The translations under genes were made by a program, and so were the position numbers. This document shows positions 26,948-35,008 of a stretch of DNA of 64,000 nt, piece by piece. How positions within the stretch are numbered: position 1 is the first letter of the stretch; every line of letters starts with the position of its first letter. The DNA is from Agromyces agglutinans (GTDB lineage: Bacteria; Actinomycetota; Actinomycetes; Actinomycetales; Microbacteriaceae). The stretch is from the NCBI RefSeq assembly GCF_009647605.1, contig NZ_WJIF01000001.1:583801-647800 (forward strand). The letters run 5' to 3'. Below the pieces are notes generated by a model. It was not told where the DNA came from. It saw only the letters and a program-made list of their open reading frames with translations, and did no database searches.

Positions 26948-28362
26948 ACGCTCAACGGTACTGGGCTTCCGGGGCCACCGAGTTTCTCGAACCTCGTGTT
27001 GACGGCTTCGAGGAGATGAGCGCCGGCGGGCAACCGCGCTTTGACGAACGGCATGCCCTCGGCGAACGCGATCTCCATCAGGTGCGACACCACCTCCGTG
27101 GCGCGCCGGTACTCTTGACTCTCTCGCACCCTCGGCAGGTATTCGAGAATCCGCCGTGCGACCGCCCGCGCGCGCGAGGCCGCGTCGTCGGTCGCCGAAC
27201 GGCCGAACTCCTCGAGCTCTGCGACTGCCTTGTCGACCGCATCTCGATCGGCCTTCCCTGCGACGGTCGAGGCCCCCCGCTCTCTCGGGGTTCGTTCGTC
27301 ATCGTCCGCCGAATCTGCCGCCGGGTACGGAAGGGATGCATTGTTGAACGCGCGATGCAGTGCGAGATGCGTGAATTCGTGAAGGATTGTCGACGCGAGC
27401 TCCTGTGACGATTCCCGCATCGCGATGATGGCTTCCTCGAGATCACGGCGCGAACGCACTCCCGAGAGCAGCGGAGTGCTCGACCCGATGACGGACGGGA
27501 GGTCTACCGCGAGCCTTACTTCGGCGTAATTCGCAGAGCCTGTTGCCCGCTCGCCGGACGCGGCGGACATCGCTGTTCCGTTCAGTAGTACCAGCGTGAA
27601 GCCCGACCCATCCGCGAGCGCATCCCGCGAGCGATGCACCGTTTGAAGGATCCGCTGGATCAACGGCTCGGCCCGGTCGCGCACCTGAGCGAGCGCCAGC
27701 GCGAAGAGGGCGTTCACCCGGTCATCGTCCTGCGGTGTCTTTCCATCCTCCTTTCGCAGCGGCCCGACCAGGGACTCCGCGTCGACGACAAATCGCCCGA
27801 GCCGTTCAATCTCCCCTTGCTTGCTGGCCTCGAGTTCGGTCGCCGAGTCGCGCCTCTGTTGCTCGGCCGCTCGATCGCGTTCAGCCTCCTGCTCGCGTTC
27901 AGCCCGTTCCTGACGCCGCTTCGTGTGTTGGTCTTCGCGTATCTGCTTGCGCTGGAGTTCTTGGATCCGATCGTCGAAGATTCCGATCGTTCGGTCCCGT
28001 CCGGCCTCCGGGTGTGTCTGCTCCACCTCGGTGCGCAGGCGCCGCACTTCCGCGATGTCGTCCCACTGCTCGAGCGCCTCCCTCAGACGCATCCGTCCCT
28101 CGGCCCGCGTCGTGTCGATCTCCTCGCCCCTGAGTTTGATCCGCTGCACGGAGGCGACGAGATCGTCGGGTCCGCTCAGCAACTGGCTTACCGCAGCGTT
28201 TCCGGCCGTTCGCTGGATGGCTTGAATGACCGATGGCTGGGGGGCTCGGTTCCCCACCCGGAGACGCCACCGCTCCTCGCCCTGTCGGCTCTCCCGATGC
28301 ACACTGCCGGTAGCCGAACGGGGCGACGACGGCGCGGCCGTGCGTCGTGGGTCGAGAGCCAT
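26944..28362 (-). CDS. Zincin-type metallopeptidase-like protein with DUF4157/eCIS-like N-terminus
   Basis: The 472-residue protein has an N-terminal motif [18 protein letters not shown] (residues about 45-62), typical of large actinobacterial proteins associated with extracellular contractile injection systems or DUF4157 toxins. A strongly charged Glu/Arg coiled coil follows at about 105-185. The C-terminal half contains the zincin motif HEFTHLALH with H328, E329 and H332, and a probable third ligand in [15 protein letters not shown]. No signal peptide is seen, which fits cargo loaded by a contractile device. Codon use is less biased than the chromosome and a duplicated piece of the FAH gene flanks it, so it was probably acquired. 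No structural eCIS genes lie in the window. Confidence 0.65.
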   Translation of the reverse strand: MALDPRRTAAPSSPRSATGSVHRESRQGEERWRLRVGNRAPQPSVIQAIQRTAGNAAVSQLLSGPDDLVASVQRIKLRGEEIDTTRAEGRMRLREALEQWDDIAEVRRLRTEVEQTHPEAGRDRTIGIFDDRIQELQRKQIREDQHTKRRQERAEREQEAERDRAAEQQRRDSATELEASKQGEIERLGRFVVDAESLVGPLRKEDGKTPQDDDRVNALFALALAQVRDRAEPLIQRILQTVHRSRDALADGSGFTLVLLNGTAMSAASGERATGSANYAEVRLAVDLPSVIGSSTPLLSGVRSRRDLEEAIIAMRESSQELASTILHEFTHLALHRAFNNASLPYPAADSADDDERTPRERGASTVAGKADRDAVDKAVAELEEFGRSATDDAASRARAVARRILEYLPRVRESQEYRRATEVVSHLMEIAFAEGMPFVKARLPAGAHLLEAVNTRFEKLGGPGSPVPLSV

Positions 28363-28510
28363 GGCGAGATACTCCGAGTCGCTCCGGCGAAGGCATGCGG
28401 CGGGTTCGCTCGTCTCACGTTACCGGCACCCGATCTGCCCGCGTGGGAACCCGAGTGCCCTATCGGGCAGGGCTCGGGCCGCACGCCCGACGCGCGCGTC
28501 AGACATCGTG

Positions 28511-28532
28511 GATGAGCCGCTTGCCGAGGCTG
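28511..28532. repeat. 22-bp direct repeat of the GNAT gene end
   Basis: Bases 28511-28532 equal 29407-29428, near the 3' end of the GNAT gene. They abut the 58-bp FAH repeat within four bases, creating the chimeric remnant. Confidence 0.8.
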
Positions 28533-28536
28533 ACGG

Positions 28537-28594
28537 CCTCCTCGTCGACGATCCCGAACGAGATGGACTCACCATGGCTGAACCGCGCGACCTT
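28537..28594. repeat. 58-bp direct repeat, copy 2
   Basis: Identical to 26887-26944. This copy lies inside the chimeric remnant, upstream of the zincin-like gene and downstream of the alkD-like gene. It probably marks the pre-insertion position of the FAH gene start. Confidence 0.9.
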
Positions 28595-28627
28595 GATGCC
28601 CTCGAGCCTAGTCAGCGGCCGTCGCCC

Positions 28628-29335
28628 TCAGCGGGACGAGCCCGCCTCCTGCCGGCGCACCATCTCGCCGATCCACGCCGGCGCGTACGGCGACGTGCAG
28701 CCGGGCGGCGTCGGATAGTCCTTCAGCACTTCGAGCCGCTCGCCGATCTCGAGCGACCGCGCCCGGTACGCCGGATGGTGGATGCCGATCATCGCGAGGC
28801 TCGTGTTCATCTCCCACTGCACGGGGGCGGCGGCGGCGCGCATCTCCGCCTCGATCGTGTCGAGCAAGGCCGGCAGGTCGAGCGTCTCGGGGGTCTTGCG
28901 GATGCGCTCGGCGTTCAGCGCCCACGCCGCACTCACGACCAGCGGGTCGTCGTCGTCGAGCCAGGCGAGCCGCAGATCCTCAGCATGGCGGCTCTGCTTC
29001 ACGACGTAGTTCACGAGCCAGTCGTGGCCCTTCGGCGAGCGCTCCTCGCGCATCATGGCGTCGAGCTCGTCGGGGCCGAACGACTTCGGCCGGCAGATCA
29101 GGATCGCGAGCAGTCGCGAGGCGAGATCGCCGGTCGCCCACAGGTCGAGCGCGAGCTCGTGATTCGTCTTGACGCGCTTCGCGAGCGCGCGCAGTTGCGC
29201 GAGGTTCACGCCGTGCGGGTCGCCGCGACGCTCGTTGGCCTCGCGCGTCTTCGGGTCTTCGAGGGCGCGAAGCTCCGCCTGCACGTCGGCGAGGGTGGAC
29301 TCGGCCCCACCCCGGCCGGGCACGGCGCCGGTCAT
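28628..29335 (-). CDS. DNA alkylation repair-like protein (AlkD/HEAT-repeat type)
   Basis: The 235-residue all-helical protein has AlkD-family features: NLAQLRALAKRVKTNHELAL and LWATGDLASRLLAILICRP. The helix DELDAMMREERSPKGHDWLV follows, then WLDDDDPLVVSAAWAL. AlkD glycosylases remove bulky or cationic alkylpurines without base flipping. Key aromatic and Asp residues fit the family but the length is slightly short, so a non-catalytic HEAT-like relative remains possible. It is the last gene of the leuB-ilvE-GNAT-alkD operon, with ATGA overlap with the GNAT gene. Confidence 0.78.
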   Translation of the reverse strand: MTGAVPGRGGAESTLADVQAELRALEDPKTREANERRGDPHGVNLAQLRALAKRVKTNHELALDLWATGDLASRLLAILICRPKSFGPDELDAMMREERSPKGHDWLVNYVVKQSRHAEDLRLAWLDDDDPLVVSAAWALNAERIRKTPETLDLPALLDTIEAEMRAAAAPVQWEMNTSLAMIGIHHPAYRARSLEIGERLEVLKDYPTPPGCTSPYAPAWIGEMVRRQEAGSSR

Positions 29336-29814
29336 GCGGAGCCCAGGCTCTCGGTGCGGGTCGCGAGCGGTTCTTCCGCCGCCGTATCGGCCGCCGGCGC
29401 GTCGGGGATGAGCCGCTTGCCGAGGCTGGTCACCTCGTCGACCTGGTAGCCGAGGCGTCGGTAGAACTCGATCACAGCCGAGTTCGTCGAACGCACCTGC
29501 AGGTTCAGCCGCGGACATCCTCGCTCGATGAGCGATCGTTCCGCCTCGGCCATGAGCTTCGCCCCGCATCCGCCACCGCGATGGCCCTCGGCGACGGCGA
29601 GGTAGTTCAGCCAGCCGCGATGGCCGTTGTATCCGACCATCGCGGTGCCGACGAGTGCGCCATCGAGCTCGGCGACCAGGAACAACTCCGGCTGCACCTC
29701 GAGCTTCCGCTCGATATCGCGGTAGGGGTCGTTCCACGGCATGACGAGGCCCGCCTCGATCCAGAGGGCGACCACCGCCTCGGTGTCGGCCCGGACGAAC
29801 GACCGGATACGCAT
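29332..29814 (-). CDS. GNAT-family N-acetyltransferase (YpeA-like)
   Basis: The 160-residue enzyme has the GNAT core: FLVAELDGALVGTAMVGYNG (strand 2-3), LNYLAVAEGHRGGGCGAKLM (motif A with the acetyl-CoA loop), and LNLQVRSTNSAVIEFYRRLGY (motif B). The pattern WNDPYRDIERKLEVQPELF is typical of YpeA. The substrate is unknown. An in-frame ATG at 29841 with a GGACCTCC-containing upstream region is an alternative start. It lies between ilvE and alkD. Its 3' end shares 22 bases with the remnant at 28511. Confidence 0.88.
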   Translation of the reverse strand: MRIRSFVRADTEAVVALWIEAGLVMPWNDPYRDIERKLEVQPELFLVAELDGALVGTAMVGYNGHRGWLNYLAVAEGHRGGGCGAKLMAEAERSLIERGCPRLNLQVRSTNSAVIEFYRRLGYQVDEVTSLGKRLIPDAPAADTAAEEPLATRTESLGSA

Positions 29815-29858
29815 GACCCCGGTCTCGGCATCCGCGAGCATTGTTTCTTGGAGGTCCC

Positions 29859-30974
29859 TCACGCGTCGAGGCGGAGCATCCAGCCGTGGCGGTCTTCGAC
29901 GCGACCGTACTGGATGCCGGTGAGCTCGTCGCGCAGCGAGAGCGCGAGCTCCTCGGCCTCGGGGCCGCTGTGCACGATCTCGAAGTCCTCGGCGAGCAGG
30001 CGCCCGATGGGCACGACGACGGCGGCGGTGCCGCACGCGAACGCGCCCACGATGTCGCCGGATGCCGCGCCCTCGCGCCACTCGCCGATCGTGATGCGCC
30101 GCTGCTCGACCCGGTGGCCGCGGTCGGCGGCCAGGCGCAGGATCGAGTCGCGGGTGATGCCCTCGAGGATCGAGTCGGACTCGGGCGTGAGCAGCGTGCC
30201 GTCTTTGCGGACGAGCACGACGTTCATGCCGCCGAGCTCCTCGAGGTACTCGCCCTCGTCGAGGAAGAGCACCTGCTGGCAGCCCTTCTCATACGCCTCG
30301 GCCTGCGGCAGCAGGCTCGATGCGTAGTTGCCGCCCGTCTTGGCGGCACCTGTGCCGCCCTTGCCGGCCCGAGCGTAGTCGGTCGACAGCCAGATGTTGA
30401 CCGGCTGCACGCCGCCCGGGAAGTACGCGCCGGCGGGGCTCGCGATCAGGTAGTACGCGACCTTCTTCGCCGGCCGCACGCCGAGGAACGCTTCCTTCGC
30501 GAACATGAACGGGCGCAGGTAGAGGCTCGTCTCGTCGGCCGTCGGCACCCAGGCGCCGTCGACCGCGATGAGCTGGCGCAGCGAGTCGATGAACACCTCG
30601 GCCGGCAGCTCGGGCAGCGCCATGCGGTGCGCCGAACGCTGCAGGCGCGCCGCGTTCTCGTACGGGCGGAACGTGTGGATCGAGCCGTCGGCGTGGCGGT
30701 ACGCCTTGAGGCCCTCGAAGATCTCCTGCGCGTAGTGCAGCACGGCGGCCGCGGGGTCGAGCTGGATCGGGCCGTACGGCGAGACGCGGGGGCGATGCCA
30801 GCCGCCCTTCTCGCTCCAGCAGACATCGACCATGTGGTCGGTGAAGTGGTTGCCGAATCCCGGGTCGGCGAGGATCGCCTCGCGCTCGGCGTCGCTCTTC
30901 GCCTCGGCGTTGCGGGTGACGTTCCAGACGAGCCCGGCAGCGGACGGGGCCTGGAGCGGAAGGTCGATGGTCAT
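29859..30974 (-). CDS. ilvE: Branched-chain amino acid aminotransferase
   Basis: The 371-residue fold type IV PLP enzyme catalyses the final transamination giving Leu, Ile and Val. The Schiff-base lysine lies in GAAKTGGNYASSL, with PLP-phosphate contacts near the C-terminus (GITRDSIL and FACGTAAVVVPIG). Length matches actinobacterial/eukaryote-type BCATs. It lies 45 bases downstream of leuB with no terminator between them, so leucine-branch enzymes are coexpressed. The start ATG 30974 follows GAAAGGGAT. Confidence 0.96.
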   Translation of the reverse strand: MTIDLPLQAPSAAGLVWNVTRNAEAKSDAEREAILADPGFGNHFTDHMVDVCWSEKGGWHRPRVSPYGPIQLDPAAAVLHYAQEIFEGLKAYRHADGSIHTFRPYENAARLQRSAHRMALPELPAEVFIDSLRQLIAVDGAWVPTADETSLYLRPFMFAKEAFLGVRPAKKVAYYLIASPAGAYFPGGVQPVNIWLSTDYARAGKGGTGAAKTGGNYASSLLPQAEAYEKGCQQVLFLDEGEYLEELGGMNVVLVRKDGTLLTPESDSILEGITRDSILRLAADRGHRVEQRRITIGEWREGAASGDIVGAFACGTAAVVVPIGRLLAEDFEIVHSGPEAEELALSLRDELTGIQYGRVEDRHGWMLRLDA

Positions 30975-31019
30975 GTCGCCATCCCTTTCAGAGAGTGCGG
31001 TGGTCGGATGCGTCGGTGA

Positions 31020-32096
31020 CTAGGTCGCCGGAACGGTGACGGATGCGGCGGCGATGCGGGCGGCGATCGCCTCGCCGATCTCGGCGGTGGACCGGCGAGC
31101 ATCGCCGCGTTCGGCGAGGTCGTCGGCGATCGCGCGTTCGACGCGGGTCGCGGCATCCGTCTCGCCGAGGTGGCGGAGCAGGAGCGCGACCGAGCCGATC
31201 GCCGCGGTCGGATCGGCGATACCCTTCCCGGCGATATCGGGTGCTGAGCCGTGGACCGGCTCGAACATACTCGGGAAGCGGCCGTCGGGGTTGATGTTGC
31301 CCGAGGCTGCGAGTCCGATGCCGCCGCTGATCGCGCCGGCGAGGTCGGTGAGGATGTCGCCGAAGAGGTTGTCCGTGACGATGACATCGAATCTAGCAGG
31401 GTCGGTGACGAGGAAGATCGTGGCCGCGTCGACGTGCAGGTAGTCGACCGAGACATCCGGGTACTCGGCGGCCACCGCGTCGACCTGCCGCTTCCACAGC
31501 GAGCCGGCGAACACGAGCACGTTCGTCTTGTGCACCAGTGTGAGGCGCTGGCGCCTCACTCGCGCCTGCGCAAAGGCGTAGCGCACGACGCGCTCGACGC
31601 CGTAGGCGGTGTTGACCGAGACCTCGTTGGCGACCTCGGCCGGCGTGCCGACGCGGATCGCCCCGCCGTTGCCGACGTACGGGCCCTCGGTGCCCTCGCG
31701 AACGACGACGAAGTCGACGTCGCCCGGGTTCGCGAGCGGGCTCGCGACGCCCGGGTAGAGCACCGTCGGGCGGAGGTTCACGTAGTGGTCGAGTTCGAAC
31801 CGCAGCTTCAGCAGGAGCCCGCGCTCGATGTTCGCGCCAGTGAGGCGCGGATCGCCGGGCGTACCACCGACGGCGCCGAGCAGGATGGCGTCGTGCGATT
31901 TGATCGCGTCGAGGTCGGCGTCGGTGAGCACGTCGCCGGTCTCGAGGTAGCGCGCCGCGCCGAGCGAGAACGGCGTCTGCTCGAACTCGACCTCGGTACC
32001 GGCCGTCGCCGCCTCGAGCGCCGCGAGCGCCTGCGCCACGACCTCGGGACCGATGCCGTCGCCCGGGATGACCGCGAGCCTGACCGTGCGTACCAT
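31020..32096 (-). CDS. leuB: 3-isopropylmalate dehydrogenase
   Basis: The 358-residue NAD-dependent beta-decarboxylating dehydrogenase begins [13 protein letters not shown] and has catalytic and metal-binding residues in [15 protein letters not shown] and [15 protein letters not shown], with the nucleotide site [19 protein letters not shown]. It performs step three of leucine synthesis. ATG 32096 follows GGAGAAGC. The first gene of the leuB-ilvE-GNAT-alkD operon; leuA/leuCD are not in the window. Confidence 0.96.
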   Translation of the reverse strand: MVRTVRLAVIPGDGIGPEVVAQALAALEAATAGTEVEFEQTPFSLGAARYLETGDVLTDADLDAIKSHDAILLGAVGGTPGDPRLTGANIERGLLLKLRFELDHYVNLRPTVLYPGVASPLANPGDVDFVVVREGTEGPYVGNGGAIRVGTPAEVANEVSVNTAYGVERVVRYAFAQARVRRQRLTLVHKTNVLVFAGSLWKRQVDAVAAEYPDVSVDYLHVDAATIFLVTDPARFDVIVTDNLFGDILTDLAGAISGGIGLAASGNINPDGRFPSMFEPVHGSAPDIAGKGIADPTAAIGSVALLLRHLGETDAATRVERAIADDLAERGDARRSTAEIGEAIAARIAAASVTVPAT

Positions 32097-32217
32097 GCTT
32101 CTCCTTCGTGCGCCAGCCCTCCCAGCGTAGCCCGTGGCGGGGCTAGCGTGACGTGCAGTGGCCCCGGTCACCGAATGGAACGCGGTGCCCGACCGCGTCC
32201 GGAAAGGAGCAGGATCC

Positions 32218-32472
32218 ATGAGTCTCGGACTCGGCATCATCCTCTTCGCGATCGGCGCGGTCCTTGCGTTCGCGCTCAACATCACCGTCGACTGGATCAA
32301 CCTGCAGATGGTGGGCTACATCCTCATGGCAGCCGGCGCGGTCGTCATCGTGCTCGGCATCATCCTCATCGCCCGTCGCCGCCGCACGGTCACGACGTCG
32401 CACTCGGCGGTCGACCCCGCCACCGGCGAGCGGGTCCGCAGGGACGAGACCTCGGCGCCCGACGTGTACTGA
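32218..32472 (+). CDS. DUF6458-type small membrane protein
   Basis: The 84-residue protein has two helices ([19 protein letters not shown] and [20 protein letters not shown]) separated by VDWINLQ, then a basic tail. This arrangement is characteristic of the actinobacterial DUF6458 family; its function is unknown. GGAAAGGAG at 32201-32209 precedes the ATG. It converges on the MFS gene with a shared hairpin terminator. Confidence 0.85.
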   Translation: MSLGLGIILFAIGAVLAFALNITVDWINLQMVGYILMAAGAVVIVLGIILIARRRRTVTTSHSAVDPATGERVRRDETSAPDVY

Positions 32473-32526
32473 GGGACGGCGGCACCGAGCAGGGGGTCGG
32501 ATCGGGGGATCCGACGGGGACGGTTC

Positions 32527-32557
32527 GAAGCCCGCGGCCGATCAGGCCGCGGGCTTC
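32527..32557. terminator. Bidirectional hairpin terminator
   Basis: A perfect 13-base stem GAAGCCCGCGGCC with a five-base loop pairs with GGCCGCGGGCTTC. It lies between the convergent DUF6458 and MFS genes. No long T-tract follows, as is usual in high-GC actinobacteria. Confidence 0.8.
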
Positions 32558-32562
32558 GTCGT

Positions 32563-32624
32563 GCCTGCGCTCAGGCCGCGGGATTGGGCGTAGCGCCTGC
32601 GCTCAGGCCGCGGGCTTGGGCGTA
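32563..32624. repeat. Tandem duplication at the 3' end of the MFS gene
   Basis: A 30-base unit occurs at 32563-32592 and 32595-32624 with one mismatch. It contains the last codons and stop of the MFS gene (second copy). Part of the unit (TCAGGCCGCGGGCTT) also forms the adjacent terminator. Confidence 0.8.
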
Positions 32625-34231
32625 CGCCCGAGCGTCACCGCGGCCACCACCGCAGCGACGACCATGAGCGCGACCCCGATCGCCGCGGTCACCACGACGC
32701 CGCCATCGAACGCGGCGGCAGCGGATGCCTCGAGCGCGGCGCCTGCGGCCGTCGGCAGCTGCTCGGCGACCGACATCGCGCCGGCGAGCGTCTCGCCGGC
32801 GACCTCGGCCTGCTCGGCCGACAGCCCCGACGGCAGCACGAGCGCCGCGGCGTAGTGCGCGGCGAGGATGCTGCCGAGCACGGCGGTGCCGAGCACCGCA
32901 CCCAGTTCGTAGGCCGTCTCGGAGACCGCCGATGCCGCACCGGCCTTCTCGGCGGGCGCGCTGGAGAGGATGAGCTCGTTCGACACCGTCTCGGCGGCGC
33001 CGATGCCCGTGCCGAGCAGCACGAAGGCGAGGATGGTCGGCGCGATCGAGTCGGACCCGGCGGTCAGCGCGATCACGAGGTACGCGGCCGCCGAGAGCAG
33101 CAGCGCGACCGGAACCAGCACTCGGCTGCGCACCCGGCGCGCGATGGGTACGACCGCGAGGCCAGCGATGATCATCGCGACGAGTCCGGGCGTGAGCGCG
33201 AGCCCCGCCGTCACCGGCGAGAGGCCCGCGATCAGCTGCAGGTGCTGCGACACGAAGTAGAGGAACCCGACCAGCGAGACCACCGAGAGCAGGTTCACCA
33301 GCACGGCACCACCGAACGTGCCCTGCCGGAACAGGCGCACATCGAGCATTGGAGTCGGCCGACGCAACTGCCGGCGCACGAACAGGAAGCCGAAGAACGA
33401 GCCCAGCACGATCGCCTGGATGCCGATGCCCGCCACACCCTCGGTCGCGAGCGACTTGATGCCGAAGACGATCGGCACCATGGTCGCCAGCGAGAGCACG
33501 ATGCTCCAAAGGTCGACCGGGCCGGGCGCGGGGTCGCGACTCTCGGGCACGAGGATGGGCAGCAGCACGACGAGCGGCACCAGCACCGGCACCGCGAGCA
33601 GGAACACCGAGCCCCATGCGAAGTGCTCGAGCAGCAGCCCGCCGACGATCGGCCCGAGCGCGCTGCCGGCCGCGAAGCCGGTCGCCCAGATGGCGATCGC
33701 GAGCCGGCGCTGCTCGCGGTCGGCGAAGATCGAGCGCAGCAGCGACAGGGTCGACGGCATGAGCATGGCGCCGAAGAAGCCGAGAGCCGCACGCGCCGCG
33801 ATGAGGAGCGCGGCCGTGGGCGCGAACGCCGCGCCGATCGAGACCAGCGCGAACCCGATCGAGCCGATCAGCAGGAGTTTGCGCCTGCCCACCCGGTCGC
33901 CGATGGAGCCCATCGCGACCAGCAGCCCCGCGAGCACGAGCGGGTAGCCGTCGACGATCCACAGCTGCTCGGTCGCGCTCGGCGCGAGGTCACGCGAGAT
34001 CTGCGGGAGCGCGAAGCTCAGCACGGTGTTGTCGACCGAGACGAGCAGCACCGGCAGCATGAGCACGGCGAGGGCGAACCAGGCGCGACGCGGCGCGCGG
34101 CGCGCGGGTGCTTCGGAGGCGGCGGCAGCGGAAGCGGATGCGCCTCGTGCGGCGGGCCGGGCCGCCGTCGCGGCGGCTTCGTTCGCGGTGCTCGCGGCGT
34201 CGTCTCGGGTCACGGTCGGTTCGTTCGTCAT
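32603..34231 (-). CDS. MFS drug exporter, DHA2 (14-helix) family
   Basis: The 542-residue transporter shows DHA2 signatures: motif D1-like LMLPVLLVSVDNTVLSFALP, motif A GDRVGRRKLLLIGS, and motif C-like GSALGPIVGGLLLEHFAWG. Fourteen helices are predicted by hydrophobic runs. The N-terminal 50 residues are Ala-rich and disordered. It resembles SmvA/QacA-type proton antiporters for cationic drugs. Divergent from a TetR gene with an operator between them, so it is probably drug-inducible. Confidence 0.9.
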   Translation of the reverse strand: MTNEPTVTRDDAASTANEAAATAARPAARGASASAAAASEAPARRAPRRAWFALAVLMLPVLLVSVDNTVLSFALPQISRDLAPSATEQLWIVDGYPLVLAGLLVAMGSIGDRVGRRKLLLIGSIGFALVSIGAAFAPTAALLIAARAALGFFGAMLMPSTLSLLRSIFADREQRRLAIAIWATGFAAGSALGPIVGGLLLEHFAWGSVFLLAVPVLVPLVVLLPILVPESRDPAPGPVDLWSIVLSLATMVPIVFGIKSLATEGVAGIGIQAIVLGSFFGFLFVRRQLRRPTPMLDVRLFRQGTFGGAVLVNLLSVVSLVGFLYFVSQHLQLIAGLSPVTAGLALTPGLVAMIIAGLAVVPIARRVRSRVLVPVALLLSAAAYLVIALTAGSDSIAPTILAFVLLGTGIGAAETVSNELILSSAPAEKAGAASAVSETAYELGAVLGTAVLGSILAAHYAAALVLPSGLSAEQAEVAGETLAGAMSVAEQLPTAAGAALEASAAAAFDGGVVVTAAIGVALMVVAAVVAAVTLGRTPKPAA

Positions 34232-34267
34232 GCGGTGCTCGGGGGTTCTGTGCGTGGTCGGAAGACG

Positions 34268-34297
34268 GTTACTGTACCGTCCGGTTGGTATAGTAAC
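34268..34297. promoter_or_regulatory. TetR-type operator between MFS exporter and regulator
   Basis: Inverted arms GTTACTGTACC (34268-34278) and GGTATAGTAAC (34287-34297) differ at one position, with an eight-base centre containing GTCCGGTT. It lies in the 111-base divergent gap and also includes a -10-like TATAGT. It is the natural site for the adjacent TetR protein. Confidence 0.75.
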
Positions 34298-34342
34298 AGA
34301 GATGAACCGACTTGCCATGGCCGCGTCCCCCACACTGGACTC

Positions 34343-34948
34343 ATGAGCCGACCTCCCGCCGCCCGCGACGCCGTGCTCGACGCCTTCGAACGGCTGATCG
34401 GGTCCTCCGGCGAGCGCGCCGCGACCCTCGAGGCCACCGCGCGCGAGGCCGGCGTCTCGAAGGGCGGCCTGCTCTACCACTTCGGTTCGCGCCAGGCGCT
34501 CATCGCGGGACTCGTCGAACGCCTGCACCGGCTCGTCGAGGAGGACGTCGAGCGCATCCACGACGCCCCCGACGGCGCCATCTCGTACTTCGTGCGCTCG
34601 TCGGTCGACCTCGAGACCCCGCTCGACCGCACCTTCGTGGCGGCCGTGCGTCTCGCGCAGGGCGGCGACCGCGCTGCCGCCACCGCGATCGACGAGGTGC
34701 GCGAGCGCTGGCTGGCCGCGCTCGGCCGCGACATCGGCGATCCCAGCCTCGCGCTCGCCGTGACCCTGATCGGCGACGGGCTCTACTACCACGCCGCCCT
34801 GCGCGCGGAGGCCACCGAAGGCGCCGACGCCGATGTCGCCGCGATCGCCCCGGCGCAGATGGACGATCTCGTCAGCCTGCTCGAGCGCATCGCCCGCGGC
34901 GAGGCATCCCCCGGCCCGGCGGCAGGGGGCGAGGCATCCGGCGACTGA
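34343..34948 (+). CDS. TetR-family regulator of the MFS exporter
   Basis: The 201-residue repressor has an N-terminal HTH (LEATAREAGVSKGGLLYHFG, residues about 25-48) followed by an all-helical ligand domain. The HTH core SKGGLLYHF is typical of TetR proteins controlling transporters. It probably represses both itself and the divergent exporter via the dyad at 34268-34297. The last residues are low-complexity (EASPGPAAGGEASGD). It ends just before a bidirectional terminator. Confidence 0.9.
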   Translation: MSRPPAARDAVLDAFERLIGSSGERAATLEATAREAGVSKGGLLYHFGSRQALIAGLVERLHRLVEEDVERIHDAPDGAISYFVRSSVDLETPLDRTFVAAVRLAQGGDRAAATAIDEVRERWLAALGRDIGDPSLALAVTLIGDGLYYHAALRAEATEGADADVAAIAPAQMDDLVSLLERIARGEASPGPAAGGEASGD

Positions 34949-34962
34949 CGCCGCACCAGCAT

Positions 34963-34998
34963 GCCGAAGGGCCGCACACGAACGCGTGCGGCCCTTCG
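34963..34998. terminator. Bidirectional terminator between tetR and serA
   Basis: A perfect 14-base stem, CCGAAGGGCCGCAC and GTGCGGCCCTTCGG, with an eight-base loop lies between the convergent ends of the TetR gene and serA. Confidence 0.85.
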
Positions 34999-35008
34999 GA
35001 GACCGAGG

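Larger units (their letters stand above)
28499..28600 (-). pseudogene. Chimeric remnant: FAH start fused to an acetyltransferase-like tail
   Basis: On the minus strand the frame reads [20 protein letters not shown], as in FAH but with its ATG changed to ATC. It then switches to AVSLGKRLIHDV and stops at TGA (28499-28501). The second part matches the end of the GNAT gene (TSLGKRLIPDA). The shared DNA is 58 bases with FAH and 22 bases with the GNAT gene. It has no start codon, so it is dead debris of duplication or recombination, and it occupies most of the 265-base gap upstream of the zincin-like gene. Confidence 0.75.
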
